Assembly (NCBI GenBank): GCA_900469445.1
Contig: UBXM01000023.1
Coordinates: forward strand, 1-64,000
Direction: 5' to 3'
Length of the DNA: 64,000 nt
Origin: Hyphomicrobiales bacterium
GTDB taxonomy: Bacteria > Pseudomonadota > Alphaproteobacteria > Rhizobiales > Rhizobiaceae
The notes beneath the pieces were generated by a model, which was not told where the DNA came from, made no database searches, and saw only the letters and a list, made by a program, of their open reading frames with translations. A program made the position numbers and the translations under genes. Shown piece by piece: positions 1 to 9,421 of the stretch; the stretch's first letter is position 1, and each line of letters begins with the position of its first letter.

Positions 1-72
1 ATCGTCTATCTGACGCCGGATGAGACCAAACTGCACCGTTTCGATGACAAGGGCCTCGCTATCAGGGCCTGA
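1..72 (+). CDS. C-terminal end of a sugar ABC transporter ATP-binding protein (partial)
   Basis: Only the last 23 codons are present, ending in TGA. The tail, with a Thr-Lys-Leu-His-Arg-Phe-Asp stretch followed by a short polar end, resembles the C-terminal regulatory domain of CUT1 ATPases (UgpC/MsmK type), which usually end in a similar 'LHLFD' strand. The identification rests on this short stretch alone. It is probably the last gene of an operon that lies before the window. Confidence 0.45.
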   Translation: MVYLTPDETKLHRFDDKGLAIRA

Positions 73-249
73 TTGATCCTACCAGTTTGGGATGTCGGAT
101 CGACGGGATGGGGTGTCAGCATCCGGAAACAACACTCAATCGCCTTGTGAAGCAATCGATCGGATCGTTGTTTCGATTTTTGAGAAAAAGGTTTGAATTT
201 TGCCGCGCGAGTGCGTCCAGCATTCGCGTGCAGTTCAGGATCTTGGCGC

Positions 250-342
250 CTACATCGCGGTGGCCAAGAGGGCGACCATGCCGCCAACCCAAGCCGTCGT
301 GAATACAGCGGAACCAACGAGATAAAGTGTTCTATCCATCAT
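250..342 (-). CDS. Small hydrophobic protein (30 residues), candidate
   Basis: A 30-codon ORF starts with a double ATG (342 or 339) and ends in TAG. An AAAGGAG ribosome-binding site lies 5 nt upstream of the first ATG, which is much better than chance. The product has a short polar start (MMDRT) and then about 22 mostly hydrophobic residues ending in LLATAM, so it could form one membrane helix. No family is recognised. The strong ribosome-binding site and single-helix composition are the only support. It stands alone between the ABC remnant and the AraC gene. Confidence 0.45.
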   Translation of the reverse strand: MMDRTLYLVGSAVFTTAWVGGMVALLATAM

Positions 343-730
343 CTGAGCTCCTTTCGTCAATTTCACAAGGGAAATCCGTAGAACGCAATCTCGTTCCATT
401 GAGCCTTGGGACAATGAGCGGATTTGGCCGGAAGAGGCGGCACGGACTGGGGAGCAAAGGCGTTCGCTCCCATCTTTCGTATCTGAACCCGAGTTATTCG
501 TGCATTGGACAGAGGCCTGAAGCTTCAGTCCACGTTATTGGCAGCAATACATCAGGGTTAGAGCCCCAGGGCGCTCAGCTGGTCATGTTGTCCGTGATGG
601 GCCAAGACCGAGTTTGTGTCCGACAACACGGAGTAGGGTTGCGGCCGCTCAAGAGTTTACGAAGGAATGACGGTTTCGACGGAGACGGGGATATGATTGT
701 CACGGCTCTCCACGATTGTCCGGATTGCTT
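343..730. other. Intergenic stretch, no gene recognised
   Basis: ORFs here do not look like known proteins and lack convincing ribosome-binding sites. It probably holds the promoter of the small minus-strand ORF and the 3' end of the AraC gene. No repeat or RNA gene was seen. Confidence 0.5.
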
Positions 731-1627
731 TTAGTTTCGTTTCCGATCGGAAACGTTTGCATACATACCCGTCGTTCTAAAATCACTGGGATTGGTACCG
801 TAAAGGCGCCGAAATACTTTAGAAAAGTAGTTGGCGTCATCAAAGCCACAGAGCGCCGCGACTTCCTTGATCGGCATGTCGGCGGCTTTCGTCAGCAGTT
901 TTGCCGCCCGGCGCAGGCGTCGTTGCAGCACGAGTTCGGCGGGTGGCAAACCCTCGTTGGCCGTAAAGATCCGAGAGAAATGCGCACGGCTCAAGCCCGC
1001 CACATTTGCCAGATCGCTCACCGAAAGCCGCTGATCGAGATGGTTTTCGATATAGGTCAGAACATGCTGCATGGTACGGTATTCCTGACTGAAATTCGGA
1101 TGTGAGCCGAATACATCGTCGTAGAGTGTCATTGCAGCCTCATAGGCGATGGATGAGGCCAGACCTGGGGTTTCGCCGTCGGTAATGAGCCGGTGACAAC
1201 AATGGGCGAGTTGATCGATCGTTTCTGGCTGCAGATGAAGGATCGGCCCGGTGATCGACAGGATCGAGCGATGGATGCGCAGCGCCTCTTCGCCGTTCAT
1301 GGAAATCCAGAAAAACTCCCATTCGTCACCCGGCGTCAGCCAGTAGCGATGATTGTGTGGCACCAGCACGAGCAGCGTCTCGCCGGCCTTCACCTGCATG
1401 GTGCGGTTTTCATAACGCAGATTGCCGCGCCCGCTGATGCAGTGTTGCAAGACGGTGAAAGGCGCTTGGCCGCGCCGCCGCCCGTCCCAGTCATAAGCGA
1501 TGTCGCGCCTGATCTCGTAACCGCTGCTCGTCGGCATCGTATGCAGGGTCTGGCGACCGCGGGGCAGCGTGACGGAGCGTGAGGCCGGGCCAGCGTCTAT
1601 CAGATTTTTGAGCACAAAATTACCCAT
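731..1627 (-). CDS. agpT: AraC-family transcriptional activator, likely of the alpha-galactoside locus
   Basis: The 298-residue protein has an N-terminal cupin-like sensing domain (about residues 40-160) and a C-terminal double helix-turn-helix of the AraC type (about 190-290). The second HTH shows the classic signature 'IKEVAALCGFDDANYFSKVFRRLYGTNP'-like pattern, with Phe-Asp-Asp and Phe-Arg-Arg. It is divergent from the alpha-galactosidase gene, with a gap of about 200 nt holding both promoters. In S. meliloti an AraC activator (AgpT) next to agaL1-agpABCD is required for alpha-galactoside induction. The symbol is given by position and family and has not been checked by alignment. It probably activates the operon when melibiose, raffinose or galactosides are present. 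Confidence 0.8.
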   Translation of the reverse strand: MGNFVLKNLIDAGPASRSVTLPRGRQTLHTMPTSSGYEIRRDIAYDWDGRRRGQAPFTVLQHCISGRGNLRYENRTMQVKAGETLLVLVPHNHRYWLTPGDEWEFFWISMNGEEALRIHRSILSITGPILHLQPETIDQLAHCCHRLITDGETPGLASSIAYEAAMTLYDDVFGSHPNFSQEYRTMQHVLTYIENHLDQRLSVSDLANVAGLSRAHFSRIFTANEGLPPAELVLQRRLRRAAKLLTKAADMPIKEVAALCGFDDANYFSKVFRRLYGTNPSDFRTTGMYANVSDRKRN

Positions 1628-1827
1628 GATAGCATAATCCTTCTCTGGTCCGGTTCTTGATAATACGCATAATCACATTCCGAGGAGAAGTTGAAGGGAG
1701 GGCCTGCGGAAGCGATTTCGGCGGAATACAGTCACTTATCCGTATTCATGCTGCTGTCATGGCGGTGTTTCATCGTTGCTGCGCTTGCGTATGTCATGCC
1801 TTTGAAGTTGCAACGAGGATTTGCTTC

Positions 1828-3294
1828 ATGGGTTTCAAAATCGCTATCATCGGCGCGGGAAGCGTCGGTTTCACCAAAAAACTGTTCACCGACATTCTCT
1901 GCGTTCCGGAATTCCAGGACGTGGAATTTTCGCTGACCGATCTCAGCGAACGCAATCTCGGCATGATCCGCGAGATCCTCGAAACGATCATCGAGGCGAA
2001 CAAGCTTCCCGCCAAGGTGACGGCAACGACGGATCGCCGCCGGGCGCTGGAAGGCGCGCGCTACATCATCAGCTGCGTGCGTGTCGGCGGGCTGGAAGCT
2101 TATGCGGACGACATCGCCATTCCGCTGAAATACGGTATCGATCAGTGTGTGGGCGACACGATCTGCGCCGGCGGCATTCTTTATGGTCAGCGCAACATCC
2201 CGGTCATTCTCGATTTCTGCAAGGATATCCGCGAAGTCGCCGAACCGGGCGCAAAATTCCTGAACTATGCCAACCCGATGGCCATGAACACATGGGCCGC
2301 GATCGAATACGGCAAGGTCGATACGGTGGGGCTGTGCCACGGCGTGCAACATGGTGCCGAACAGATCGCCGAGGTTCTGGGTGCGAAATCGCTCGATGAA
2401 CTCGATTACATCTGCTCCGGCATCAACCACCAGACATGGTTCACCGAACTGAAGCTGAACGGACGCAAGATCGGCAAGGACGAACTGGTCGCCGCCTTCG
2501 AGGCGCATCCGGTGTTCTCGCAGCAGGAAAAGCTGCGCATCGACGTGCTGAAGCGTTTTGGCGTCTATTCGACGGAAAGCAACGGCCACCTGTCGGAATA
2601 CCTGCCCTGGTATCGCAAGCGGCCGGAGGAAATTTCCCGCTGGATCGACATGTCGGACTGGATCCATGGCGAGACCGGCGGTTACCTGCGCCACTCGACC
2701 GAAACCCGCAACTGGTTCGAAACCGAGTTTCCGCAGTTCCTCGAACAGGCGAAAAAGCCGATCGATCCGGCTAAACGTTCCAACGAACATGCCAGCCATA
2801 TTCTCGAAGCGCTGGAGACGGGACGCGTCTATCGCGGCCATTTCAATGTGAAGAACAACGGTGTCATCACCAATCTTCCGGCGGATGCCATCATCGAATC
2901 CCCCGGTTTCGTCGACCGCTTCGGCATCAACATGGTTTCGGACATCACCATTCCGGAAGCCTGCGCTGCCACCTGCATGGCGTCGATCAACGTTCAGCGC
3001 ATGTCTGTTCACGCGGCCATCAGCGGCGATATCGATCTTCTGAAACTGGCCGTGCTGCACGATCCGCTGGTCGGCGCCGTCGCCACGCCGGAGGAGGTCT
3101 GGCAGATGGTCGACGAGATGGTCGTCGCCCAGGCGCGCTGGCTGCCGCAATATGCCGATGCCGTGCCCGCCGCCAAGGAACGGCTGGCGCATTCCAAGGT
3201 CAAGACACGCGATTGGCAGGGTGCCGCGCGCCGCAATGTCCGGTCCATCGAAGAGCTTCGTGCAGAAAAGACCGCCATGAAAAAAGCAGGCTAG
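1828..3294 (+). CDS. agaL1: GH4 alpha-galactosidase, NAD- and metal-dependent
   Basis: The 488-residue cytoplasmic enzyme belongs to glycoside hydrolase family 4. It starts with a Rossmann NAD site (IGAGSVGFTK, about residues 7-16). It carries the family-4 metal motif around Cys-His-Gly-Val-Gln-His (about 172-177) and a later Gly-Ile-Asn-His (about 198-201). Such enzymes cleave alpha-galactosides through an oxidation-elimination mechanism with NAD+ and Mn2+. An open frame extends upstream to 1657, but the ATG at 1828 has an ACGAGGA ribosome-binding site and begins exactly at the Rossmann fold. It is the first gene of the operon that includes the importer and a second GH4 enzyme. The MelA/AgaL assignment is firm; substrate choice between melibiose and raffinose is inferred. 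Confidence 0.88.
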   Translation: MGFKIAIIGAGSVGFTKKLFTDILCVPEFQDVEFSLTDLSERNLGMIREILETIIEANKLPAKVTATTDRRRALEGARYIISCVRVGGLEAYADDIAIPLKYGIDQCVGDTICAGGILYGQRNIPVILDFCKDIREVAEPGAKFLNYANPMAMNTWAAIEYGKVDTVGLCHGVQHGAEQIAEVLGAKSLDELDYICSGINHQTWFTELKLNGRKIGKDELVAAFEAHPVFSQQEKLRIDVLKRFGVYSTESNGHLSEYLPWYRKRPEEISRWIDMSDWIHGETGGYLRHSTETRNWFETEFPQFLEQAKKPIDPAKRSNEHASHILEALETGRVYRGHFNVKNNGVITNLPADAIIESPGFVDRFGINMVSDITIPEACAATCMASINVQRMSVHAAISGDIDLLKLAVLHDPLVGAVATPEEVWQMVDEMVVAQARWLPQYADAVPAAKERLAHSKVKTRDWQGAARRNVRSIEELRAEKTAMKKAG

Positions 3295-3305
3295 ATTTTT
3301 TGAAA

Positions 3306-3335
3306 GGCCGTGACCCGGAGGAGCGGGTCGCGGCC
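3306..3335 (+). promoter_or_regulatory. Intra-operon hairpin upstream of the binding-protein gene
   Basis: A 12-bp stem (GGCCGTGACCCG paired with CGGGTCGCGGCC, one G-U pair) encloses a 6-nt loop. There is no U-tract, so it is not a plain intrinsic terminator. It more likely stabilises or processes the mRNA just before the highly expressed binding-protein gene. Confidence 0.5.
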
Positions 3336-3385
3336 CCATCGCCATTAAGGCAAGGCAGACCGACTGCCGTCAGGGAGGAATGACG

Positions 3386-5473
3386 ATGCCGTTTCAGACC
3401 AGAATTTCGACCATTGCCGCGCTCAGCCTCGGCGTTTCGTTCATCGCAGTAAGCGCCCACGCGTTCGAGCCGACCACGCCGCCGGAACCGCCAAAATTTC
3501 CGGCAGAAGGCAAGGTCACCTATGTGCCGCGTGATTCCATTCTCGAATTCAAGGCGCTGCCGCAATACAGCCAGCCGGAATGGGTTGCCGAAAAATTCGA
3601 AAAGACCGGCAAGCTGCCGCCGCTAAAGGATCGCCTGCCGGAAGAGCCGCTGGTCTACAAGACCGGCAACATGCCGGATGGCGTCGGCGTTTATGGCGAT
3701 ACGATGCGCCATGTGGTCGGCGGGCGGCCCGAAGGCTGGAACTATATTGCCGGCCAGAGCCAGGGCTGGGGCGGCATCGATATCGCGCTGTCCGAATGCC
3801 TGACGCGCACCGCACCGCTGTTTCAGGTCAATGCCGCCGATACCGAACCGCTGCCCAATCTTGCCAAGAGCTGGGAATGGTCCGAAGACGGTCACAAGCT
3901 GACCATGCATCTGGTCAAGGGCGCCAAATGGTCCGATGGCGAGGCCTTTAACGCCGATGACGTGATGTTCTATTGGGAAGATGCCGTCATCGATCCGCAG
4001 GTTTCGCCGCTCGGTGGCGGTGCGTCGCCGGAAGCATTTGGCGAGGGCACAACGCTCAAGAAGATCGACGACTACACTGTCGAGTGGACGTTCAAGGCGG
4101 CGTTTCCAAAACAGTATCTCTACACGATGGCCTATCCGACCTTCTGCCCCGGACCGTCGCACCTCCTGAAGCCGCAGCATCCAAAATATTCCAAGAACAC
4201 CTATAACCAGTTCAAGAACGCTTTTCCGCCGGAATACATGAACATGCCGGTTATGGGCGCCTGGGTGCCGGTCAGCTATCGTTCCGACGACATTATCGTG
4301 CTGCGCCGCAATCCCTATTACTGGAAGGTCGACGAGAAGGGCCAGCAGCTGCCTTATCTCAACGAAATCCATTACAAGCTGTCGACCTGGGCTGACCGCG
4401 ACGTGCAGGCGGTGGCTGGCTCGGGCGATATTTCCAATCTCGAGCAGCCGGAAAACTTTGTTGCCTCGCTGAAACGCGCGGCGGATGAAAACGCACCGGC
4501 GCGCCTCGCATTCGGCCCGCGCCTCACGGGTTACAATCTGCTGATGAATTTCTCCGCCAATGGCTGGGGCAACCCGGACGAACGTGGTCAGGCGATCCGT
4601 GAACTCAACCGCAACCCGGAATTCCGCAAGGCGGTCACCTCCGCGATCGATCGCAAGGCGGTCGGCGACTCGCTGGTGAAGGGGCCTTTCACCGCCATCT
4701 ATCCGGGCGGGCTTTCTTCCGGAACGAGTTTTTATGACCGCGCGTCCACGGTCTATTACCCCTTCAATCTGGACGAGGCCAAGGCGGCGCTGAAGACGAT
4801 CGGGCTGGTCGATACCGACAATGACGGTTTCGTCAATTTCCCGGCCGGGACTGCGGGCGGCAAGAATGTCGAGATTGTGCTTCTGGTCAACAATGGTTAT
4901 GCGACCGACAAGAGCCTTGCCGAAGGGCTGGTGGGCCAGATGGCTAAGCTCGGCATCCGCATCGTTCTCAATACGCTCGATTCCAACCAGCGAGACGCCA
5001 AACATTACGGCGGCCAGTTCGATTGGGCGGTCCGCCGCAACAGTACCGAACTGTTTTCGGTGGTGCAGAATACCGAGCAGCTTGCGCCGGTCGGCCCGCG
5101 CACCAGCTGGAACCACCGCGCACCGGAAGGCAAGCAGGTCGACATGATGCCTTTCGAGGCCGAGATGGTCGAGGTCGTGAACAAGTTCACCGCATCGCAG
5201 GACAATGCCGAAAAGGCGGAGCTGATGAAGCGGTACCAGAAGCTCTACACCGAAAATCTCTACACAATCGGCCTGACGGAATATCCGGGCGCCCTGATCA
5301 TCAACAAGCGCTTCTCCAACGTTCCGGCCGGCACGCCGATCAACATGTTCAACTGGGCCGAAGACGCCATCATCCGCGAACGCATGTGGGTGGCGACCGA
5401 CAAACAGGGCAAATACGAACTGTTTGCCGAGCAGCTGCCCGGAAAACCGGGTGACAAGGGTCCGACCCAATAA
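3386..5473 (+). CDS. agpA: Periplasmic alpha-galactoside-binding protein (peptide-type, SBP_bac_5)
   Basis: The 695-residue protein has a signal peptide ending in VSAHA before FEP. It then has the large family-5 solute-binding fold used by oligopeptide and some oligosaccharide importers. Family features include 'LPNLAKSWEWSEDGHKLTMHL' and 'WSDGEAFNADDVMFYWE'. It is longer than most (500-600 residues). An in-frame ATG at 3380 sits directly against the GGGAGGA site; the ATG at 3386 has proper spacing and is preferred. In S. meliloti AgpA is the binding protein for melibiose and raffinose and is of this unusual peptide-type class. It is followed by two hairpins and then permease genes. Confidence 0.85.
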   Translation: MPFQTRISTIAALSLGVSFIAVSAHAFEPTTPPEPPKFPAEGKVTYVPRDSILEFKALPQYSQPEWVAEKFEKTGKLPPLKDRLPEEPLVYKTGNMPDGVGVYGDTMRHVVGGRPEGWNYIAGQSQGWGGIDIALSECLTRTAPLFQVNAADTEPLPNLAKSWEWSEDGHKLTMHLVKGAKWSDGEAFNADDVMFYWEDAVIDPQVSPLGGGASPEAFGEGTTLKKIDDYTVEWTFKAAFPKQYLYTMAYPTFCPGPSHLLKPQHPKYSKNTYNQFKNAFPPEYMNMPVMGAWVPVSYRSDDIIVLRRNPYYWKVDEKGQQLPYLNEIHYKLSTWADRDVQAVAGSGDISNLEQPENFVASLKRAADENAPARLAFGPRLTGYNLLMNFSANGWGNPDERGQAIRELNRNPEFRKAVTSAIDRKAVGDSLVKGPFTAIYPGGLSSGTSFYDRASTVYYPFNLDEAKAALKTIGLVDTDNDGFVNFPAGTAGGKNVEIVLLVNNGYATDKSLAEGLVGQMAKLGIRIVLNTLDSNQRDAKHYGGQFDWAVRRNSTELFSVVQNTEQLAPVGPRTSWNHRAPEGKQVDMMPFEAEMVEVVNKFTASQDNAEKAELMKRYQKLYTENLYTIGLTEYPGALIINKRFSNVPAGTPINMFNWAEDAIIRERMWVATDKQGKYELFAEQLPGKPGDKGPTQ

Positions 5474-5494
5474 TCTCCCTCCCAGAAGAAGCCA

Positions 5495-5554
5495 CCGGTC
5501 GCGCGTGAAGCGCGGCCGGAGAGGACGACAATCCGGGCGCTTTTTACGCGCCCG
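5495..5554 (+). promoter_or_regulatory. Two tandem hairpins between agpA and agpB
   Basis: Hairpin one is CCGGTCGCGC / GCGCGGCCGG with a 5-nt loop (5495-5519). Hairpin two is CGGGCGC / GCGCCCG with a 7-nt loop rich in T (5534-5554). Such structures after a binding-protein gene usually protect the upstream mRNA and reduce read-through, giving more binding protein than permease. Confidence 0.6.
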
Positions 5555-5574
5555 CTGAAAGGAGAGAGACGGAA

Positions 5575-6582
5575 ATGTTGAGATTTCTGTTGACCCGCAT
5601 CGGCTCCGCCATACCGGTGCTGTTCATCCTGAGCGTGGTGACATTCGCCATCATCCAGGCCCCACCCGGCGATTATGCCGATTACATCCGCTCGCAGCTG
5701 ATGAACCAGGGCGGCGCATCCTTCGAACAGGCGGAAGCGCAGGCGCAGGCCTATCGTATCGAGCATGGTCTCGATCAGCCGATGGTGGTACAGTATTTCA
5801 ACTGGATCAGCGGTATCCTGACCCGCGGCGATTTCGGCTACAGTTTCTATTACAACAAGCCGGTGGCCGAAGTGGTGGGGGAACGTTTGCCGCGCACGCT
5901 GGCGCTGGCCATCGTCTGCCATATTCTCGCGTCGCTGTTCGGCATCGGTTTCGGCATCTGGGCCGCCACCCGGCAATATTCCTGGATCGACAACGTCCTG
6001 TCGGTCGTCTCCTTCCTCGGCATGACCATACCGCGCTTCCTGATGGCGCTGGTGCTCGTCTATTTCATGGTCTTTCATTACGACGTTTCGGAAATCGGCA
6101 GTTTCTTCTCGCCGCAATATGGCGGAGCGCCCTGGTCGTGGGCGAAGTTCGTCGATCTCGTCAGCCATATCTGGCCGGTGGTGGCGATCGCCGTGTTCGG
6201 CGGGCTCGCCTACAACATGCGCGTCATGCGCGGCAATCTGCTCGACACGCTGAATGCCCAATATGTCGAAACGGCGCGTGCAAAGGGCCTGTCGGAAGGC
6301 GCTGTCATCATGCGTCATGCGGTGCCCAATGCCGTGCATCCGCTGGTCATGTATCAGGGCGTCGTTCTGCCCTACATGCTGACCGGCGAAATCGAGACGG
6401 CGATCATCTTTTCGCTGCCGACCGTCGGCCCGGCCATTGTCGGCTCGATGGCGGTGGGTGATGTTTATGTCACCGGCACGTTCATGATGGTGCTCGCCGC
6501 AACGCTTATCATCGGCAATATCATCGCCGATATGATGCTGGCCTTGCTCGACCCACGCGTTCGCGAATTCGGGAGGGCGTGA
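5575..6582 (+). CDS. agpB: ABC transporter permease, DppB type (alpha-galactoside import)
   Basis: The 335-residue inner-membrane protein starts with the typical MLRFLLTRIGSAIPVLF helix of DppB/OppB permeases and has about six hydrophobic segments. The cytoplasmic coupling loop 'ARAKGLSEGAVIMRHAVPNA' (about residues 237-256) is the EAA-like motif that contacts the ATPase. An AGGAGAG site precedes the ATG. It pairs with the next gene to form the channel for the AgpA-bound sugar. Confidence 0.88.
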   Translation: MLRFLLTRIGSAIPVLFILSVVTFAIIQAPPGDYADYIRSQLMNQGGASFEQAEAQAQAYRIEHGLDQPMVVQYFNWISGILTRGDFGYSFYYNKPVAEVVGERLPRTLALAIVCHILASLFGIGFGIWAATRQYSWIDNVLSVVSFLGMTIPRFLMALVLVYFMVFHYDVSEIGSFFSPQYGGAPWSWAKFVDLVSHIWPVVAIAVFGGLAYNMRVMRGNLLDTLNAQYVETARAKGLSEGAVIMRHAVPNAVHPLVMYQGVVLPYMLTGEIETAIIFSLPTVGPAIVGSMAVGDVYVTGTFMMVLAATLIIGNIIADMMLALLDPRVREFGRA

Positions 6583-6583
6583 G

Positions 6584-7714
6584 ATGACCGCCATCGATCA
6601 AACCACCACAAAAATGATCTCGCCGGCTGTTGAACCGCAGCAGGTCAATGAAAGTTATGTCGCGCTGGTCTGGCGGCGTTTCCGCCGGTCCGTCACCGGC
6701 ATGCTGGGCCTCATTCTCGTCGGCCTGCTGTTCCTCATCGCCATCTTCGCCAATTTTTTTGCGCCGATGGACCCGATGGAAACCCATGCGAGTTTCGCAC
6801 CACCGCAGGCCATCAGTTTTTCCGACAAGGAAGGCGCTTTCAGCATCTTTCCGCGCGTCTATGCTGTCGCCGAAACCGAGGAGCTTGATCCCGTCACCTT
6901 CCAGCCGATCGTCGGCCCGGATTACGACAATCCGCATTATCTCGGCTTCTTCGTGAAGGGCGCGGAATACAACCTGTTCGGCCTCATCCCGATGGACCGC
7001 CATTTTTTCGGCGCCACCGACGGCCAGCCCGTGCATTTTCTCGGCACAGACAAGTTCGGTCGGGATGTCCTGTCGCGCGCCATTCATGGTTCGCGTATCT
7101 CGCTTGCCATCGCGCTGAGCGTGGTGTTCATCGTCACGGTCATCGGCACCACGGTGGGCCTGGTCTCGGGGTATTTCGGCGGTGTCGCCGATACCTGGAT
7201 CCAGCGTTTCGTCGAGGTCGTGCTGGCCTTTCCGCAACTGCCACTTTATCTGGCGCTCACCTCACTGATCCCGGTCACGGCGCCAACCCATGTCTTCCTC
7301 ACCTTCGTGGTCGTCGTCATGTCGGCGCTCGGCTGGGCGCAGATGTCCCGCGAGGTGCGCGGCAAATCGATGGCGCTCGCCCGTATCGATTATGTGCGCG
7401 CGGCGATTGCCGTCGGCGCCACCGATCGCCGCATCATCTTCCAGCATATCCTGCCCAATGTGATGAGCCATGTGATCGTTTCGGTCACGCTGCATATCCC
7501 GAGCGTCGTGCTGCTGGAATCCTTTCTCGGTTTCCTCGGTTTTGCGGTCAAACCGCCGCTCATCTCCTGGGGCCTGATGTTGCAGGACACATCCACCTAT
7601 TCCGTCATCGGGTCCTATCCGTGGATCCTCGCCCCCGTCGGCTTCGTGCTGGTCACCGTTTTTGCGTTCAACGCGCTGGGTGACGGTCTGCGCGATGCGG
7701 TCGATCCCTATTGA
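6584..7714 (+). CDS. agpC: ABC transporter permease, DppC type (alpha-galactoside import)
   Basis: The 376-residue permease has the N-terminal OppC-like first helix (about residues 37-62). A periplasmic insert of roughly 90 residues follows, then the motif 'LGTDKFGRDVLSR' and the transport domain with EAA-like loop 'VGATDRRIIFQHILPN'. It is about 80 residues longer than typical DppC because of this insert. The start is 1 nt after the previous stop and has a GGGAGGG site. It acts with AgpB. Confidence 0.88.
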   Translation: MTAIDQTTTKMISPAVEPQQVNESYVALVWRRFRRSVTGMLGLILVGLLFLIAIFANFFAPMDPMETHASFAPPQAISFSDKEGAFSIFPRVYAVAETEELDPVTFQPIVGPDYDNPHYLGFFVKGAEYNLFGLIPMDRHFFGATDGQPVHFLGTDKFGRDVLSRAIHGSRISLAIALSVVFIVTVIGTTVGLVSGYFGGVADTWIQRFVEVVLAFPQLPLYLALTSLIPVTAPTHVFLTFVVVVMSALGWAQMSREVRGKSMALARIDYVRAAIAVGATDRRIIFQHILPNVMSHVIVSVTLHIPSVVLLESFLGFLGFAVKPPLISWGLMLQDTSTYSVIGSYPWILAPVGFVLVTVFAFNALGDGLRDAVDPY

Positions 7715-7728
7715 GCGGAGGACAGAAC

Positions 7729-9396
7729 ATGGCTCTTGCTATCGTCAACAACTACGCGCCGCTCGACCGCTTCGATCATGATGCGCAGAAGGGCACACCG
7801 ATCATCGATGCCCGCAATGTCGGCGTCACCTTCAAGGTGGAGCATGGCACGGTGGAAGCGGTGAAGGATATTTCCTTCCAGCTTTATCGTGGCGAAACCA
7901 TCGCCATCGTCGGTGAATCCGGTTCCGGCAAATCCGTCACCGCACGCACCGTGATGGGGCTTTTGTCGAAACGGGCAACCATCTCGCCCAAGGCGACGGT
8001 CGGTTTCAACGGCGACAATATCCTGAAGTTTTCGCCGCGTGCCCGGCGGGCGCTGCGCGGCAACCGCATCTCGATGATCTTTCAGGAACCGATGAGCTCG
8101 CTCAATCCGCTTTATACGATCGGTTCCCAGATCGTCGAGGCGATCCGGGCCCATAACAGGGTCAACCGCAAACAGGCCGAAGCCAAAGCGCTGGATTTGT
8201 TGAAACAGGTGCAAATCCCCGAACCGGAAGCGCGGCTGAAACAATATCCGCACCAGCTTTCCGGCGGCCAGCGCCAGCGCGTTATGATTGCCATGGCGCT
8301 CTCAAACGATCCCGACGTGCTGATTGCCGACGAACCGACCACGGCGCTCGACGTGACCGTGCAGGCGCAGATCCTCAACCTCATCCGCAATCTGCAGAAA
8401 AAGCGCGGCATGGCGGTGGTGCTGATCACCCACGACCTGACGATCGTGAAAAAATTTTCCGATTACGTTTATGTCATGCAGCATGGGGAAATGCGCGAGC
8501 ATAACACGACAGAGCGCATCTTCGCCGATCCACGCCATCCCTATACGAAAAAACTGCTGGCCTCCGAACCGCATGGCAATGCCGGGTCGCTGCCGGCGGA
8601 TGCCGGAGTTCTGCTTTCGGCAAGCGGCGTGCGGGTTTCGTTTATGATGCGGCATGGCGGTGTCTTCAAGCCGGACCTGCGCGAACTGGTGGCCGTCGAC
8701 AGTTTGGGCCTGACGCTGCGCCGCCATGAAACGCTGGGGCTGGTGGGTGAATCCGGCTCGGGCAAGACCACGTTCGGCCAGTCACTTTTGCGGCTGAACC
8801 AGCCGAAAACGGCCGAGATTACCTTTGCCGGCGAGCGCATCGATGGCCATTCGCGCACCCAGATGCGACCGCTGCGGGCGAAAATGCAGATCGTTTTTCA
8901 GGACCCGTTTTCCTCCCTCAATCCGCGCATGACGATCGGCCAGATCATCGAGGAAGGACTGGTGGTCAACGGGCTCGGCGCGAACCGTGCCGAGCGGCTG
9001 GAGCGGGTGCGCGAGGCGCTTGATGCGGCGGGCATGCCGACCAACATCCTGTCGCGTTTCCCGCATGAATTTTCCGGCGGCCAGCGGCAGCGTATCGCCA
9101 TTGCCCGCGCGGTGGCGCTGGAGCCGGAATTCATCCTGCTCGATGAACCGACCTCGGCGCTCGACCTGTCTGTTCAGGCGCAGATCATAGAACTGCTTCG
9201 AAAACTGCAGGATGAACGTGGCCTTAGCTACCTGTTTATCAGCCATGACCTGAAAGTAGTGCGCGCACTCTGCCACCGCGTCATCGTCATGCAGAACGGC
9301 CGCGTGGTGGAAGAGGGGCCGGTCGCCGACGTGCTTTCCAACCCGAAGACAGAATACACACAGCGGCTGGTGAAGGCTGCTTTCGAAATCGCTTGA
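7729..9396 (+). CDS. agpD: Dual-domain ABC transporter ATP-binding protein (peptide type)
   Basis: The 555-residue protein holds two complete nucleotide-binding domains, a fusion of DppD- and DppF-like halves as in GsiA/YejF. The first domain has [16 protein letters not shown] and LIADEPTTALD. The second has GESGSGKT, FSGGQRQR and LLDEPTSALD. The frame is open back to a TTG at 7711, but the ATG at 7729 follows a GGAGGA site with correct spacing and is chosen. As the only ATPase gene of the operon it provides both motor sites for AgpBC. Confidence 0.88.
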   Translation: MALAIVNNYAPLDRFDHDAQKGTPIIDARNVGVTFKVEHGTVEAVKDISFQLYRGETIAIVGESGSGKSVTARTVMGLLSKRATISPKATVGFNGDNILKFSPRARRALRGNRISMIFQEPMSSLNPLYTIGSQIVEAIRAHNRVNRKQAEAKALDLLKQVQIPEPEARLKQYPHQLSGGQRQRVMIAMALSNDPDVLIADEPTTALDVTVQAQILNLIRNLQKKRGMAVVLITHDLTIVKKFSDYVYVMQHGEMREHNTTERIFADPRHPYTKKLLASEPHGNAGSLPADAGVLLSASGVRVSFMMRHGGVFKPDLRELVAVDSLGLTLRRHETLGLVGESGSGKTTFGQSLLRLNQPKTAEITFAGERIDGHSRTQMRPLRAKMQIVFQDPFSSLNPRMTIGQIIEEGLVVNGLGANRAERLERVREALDAAGMPTNILSRFPHEFSGGQRQRIAIARAVALEPEFILLDEPTSALDLSVQAQIIELLRKLQDERGLSYLFISHDLKVVRALCHRVIVMQNGRVVEEGPVADVLSNPKTEYTQRLVKAAFEIA

Positions 9397-9421
9397 TTAT
9401 TGCCCAATGCCGGAGGAACAG

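Noticed and set aside
327..734. 135-codon plus-strand ORF before the AraC gene
   Set aside because: No recognisable family, no ribosome-binding site, and overlap with the end of the AraC gene and the small minus ORF.
1732..3345. Long minus-strand ORF of 537 codons opposite the first GH4 gene
   Set aside because: It lies fully antisense to a clear GH4 enzyme and matches no family. High-GC rhizobial DNA commonly gives such shadow frames.
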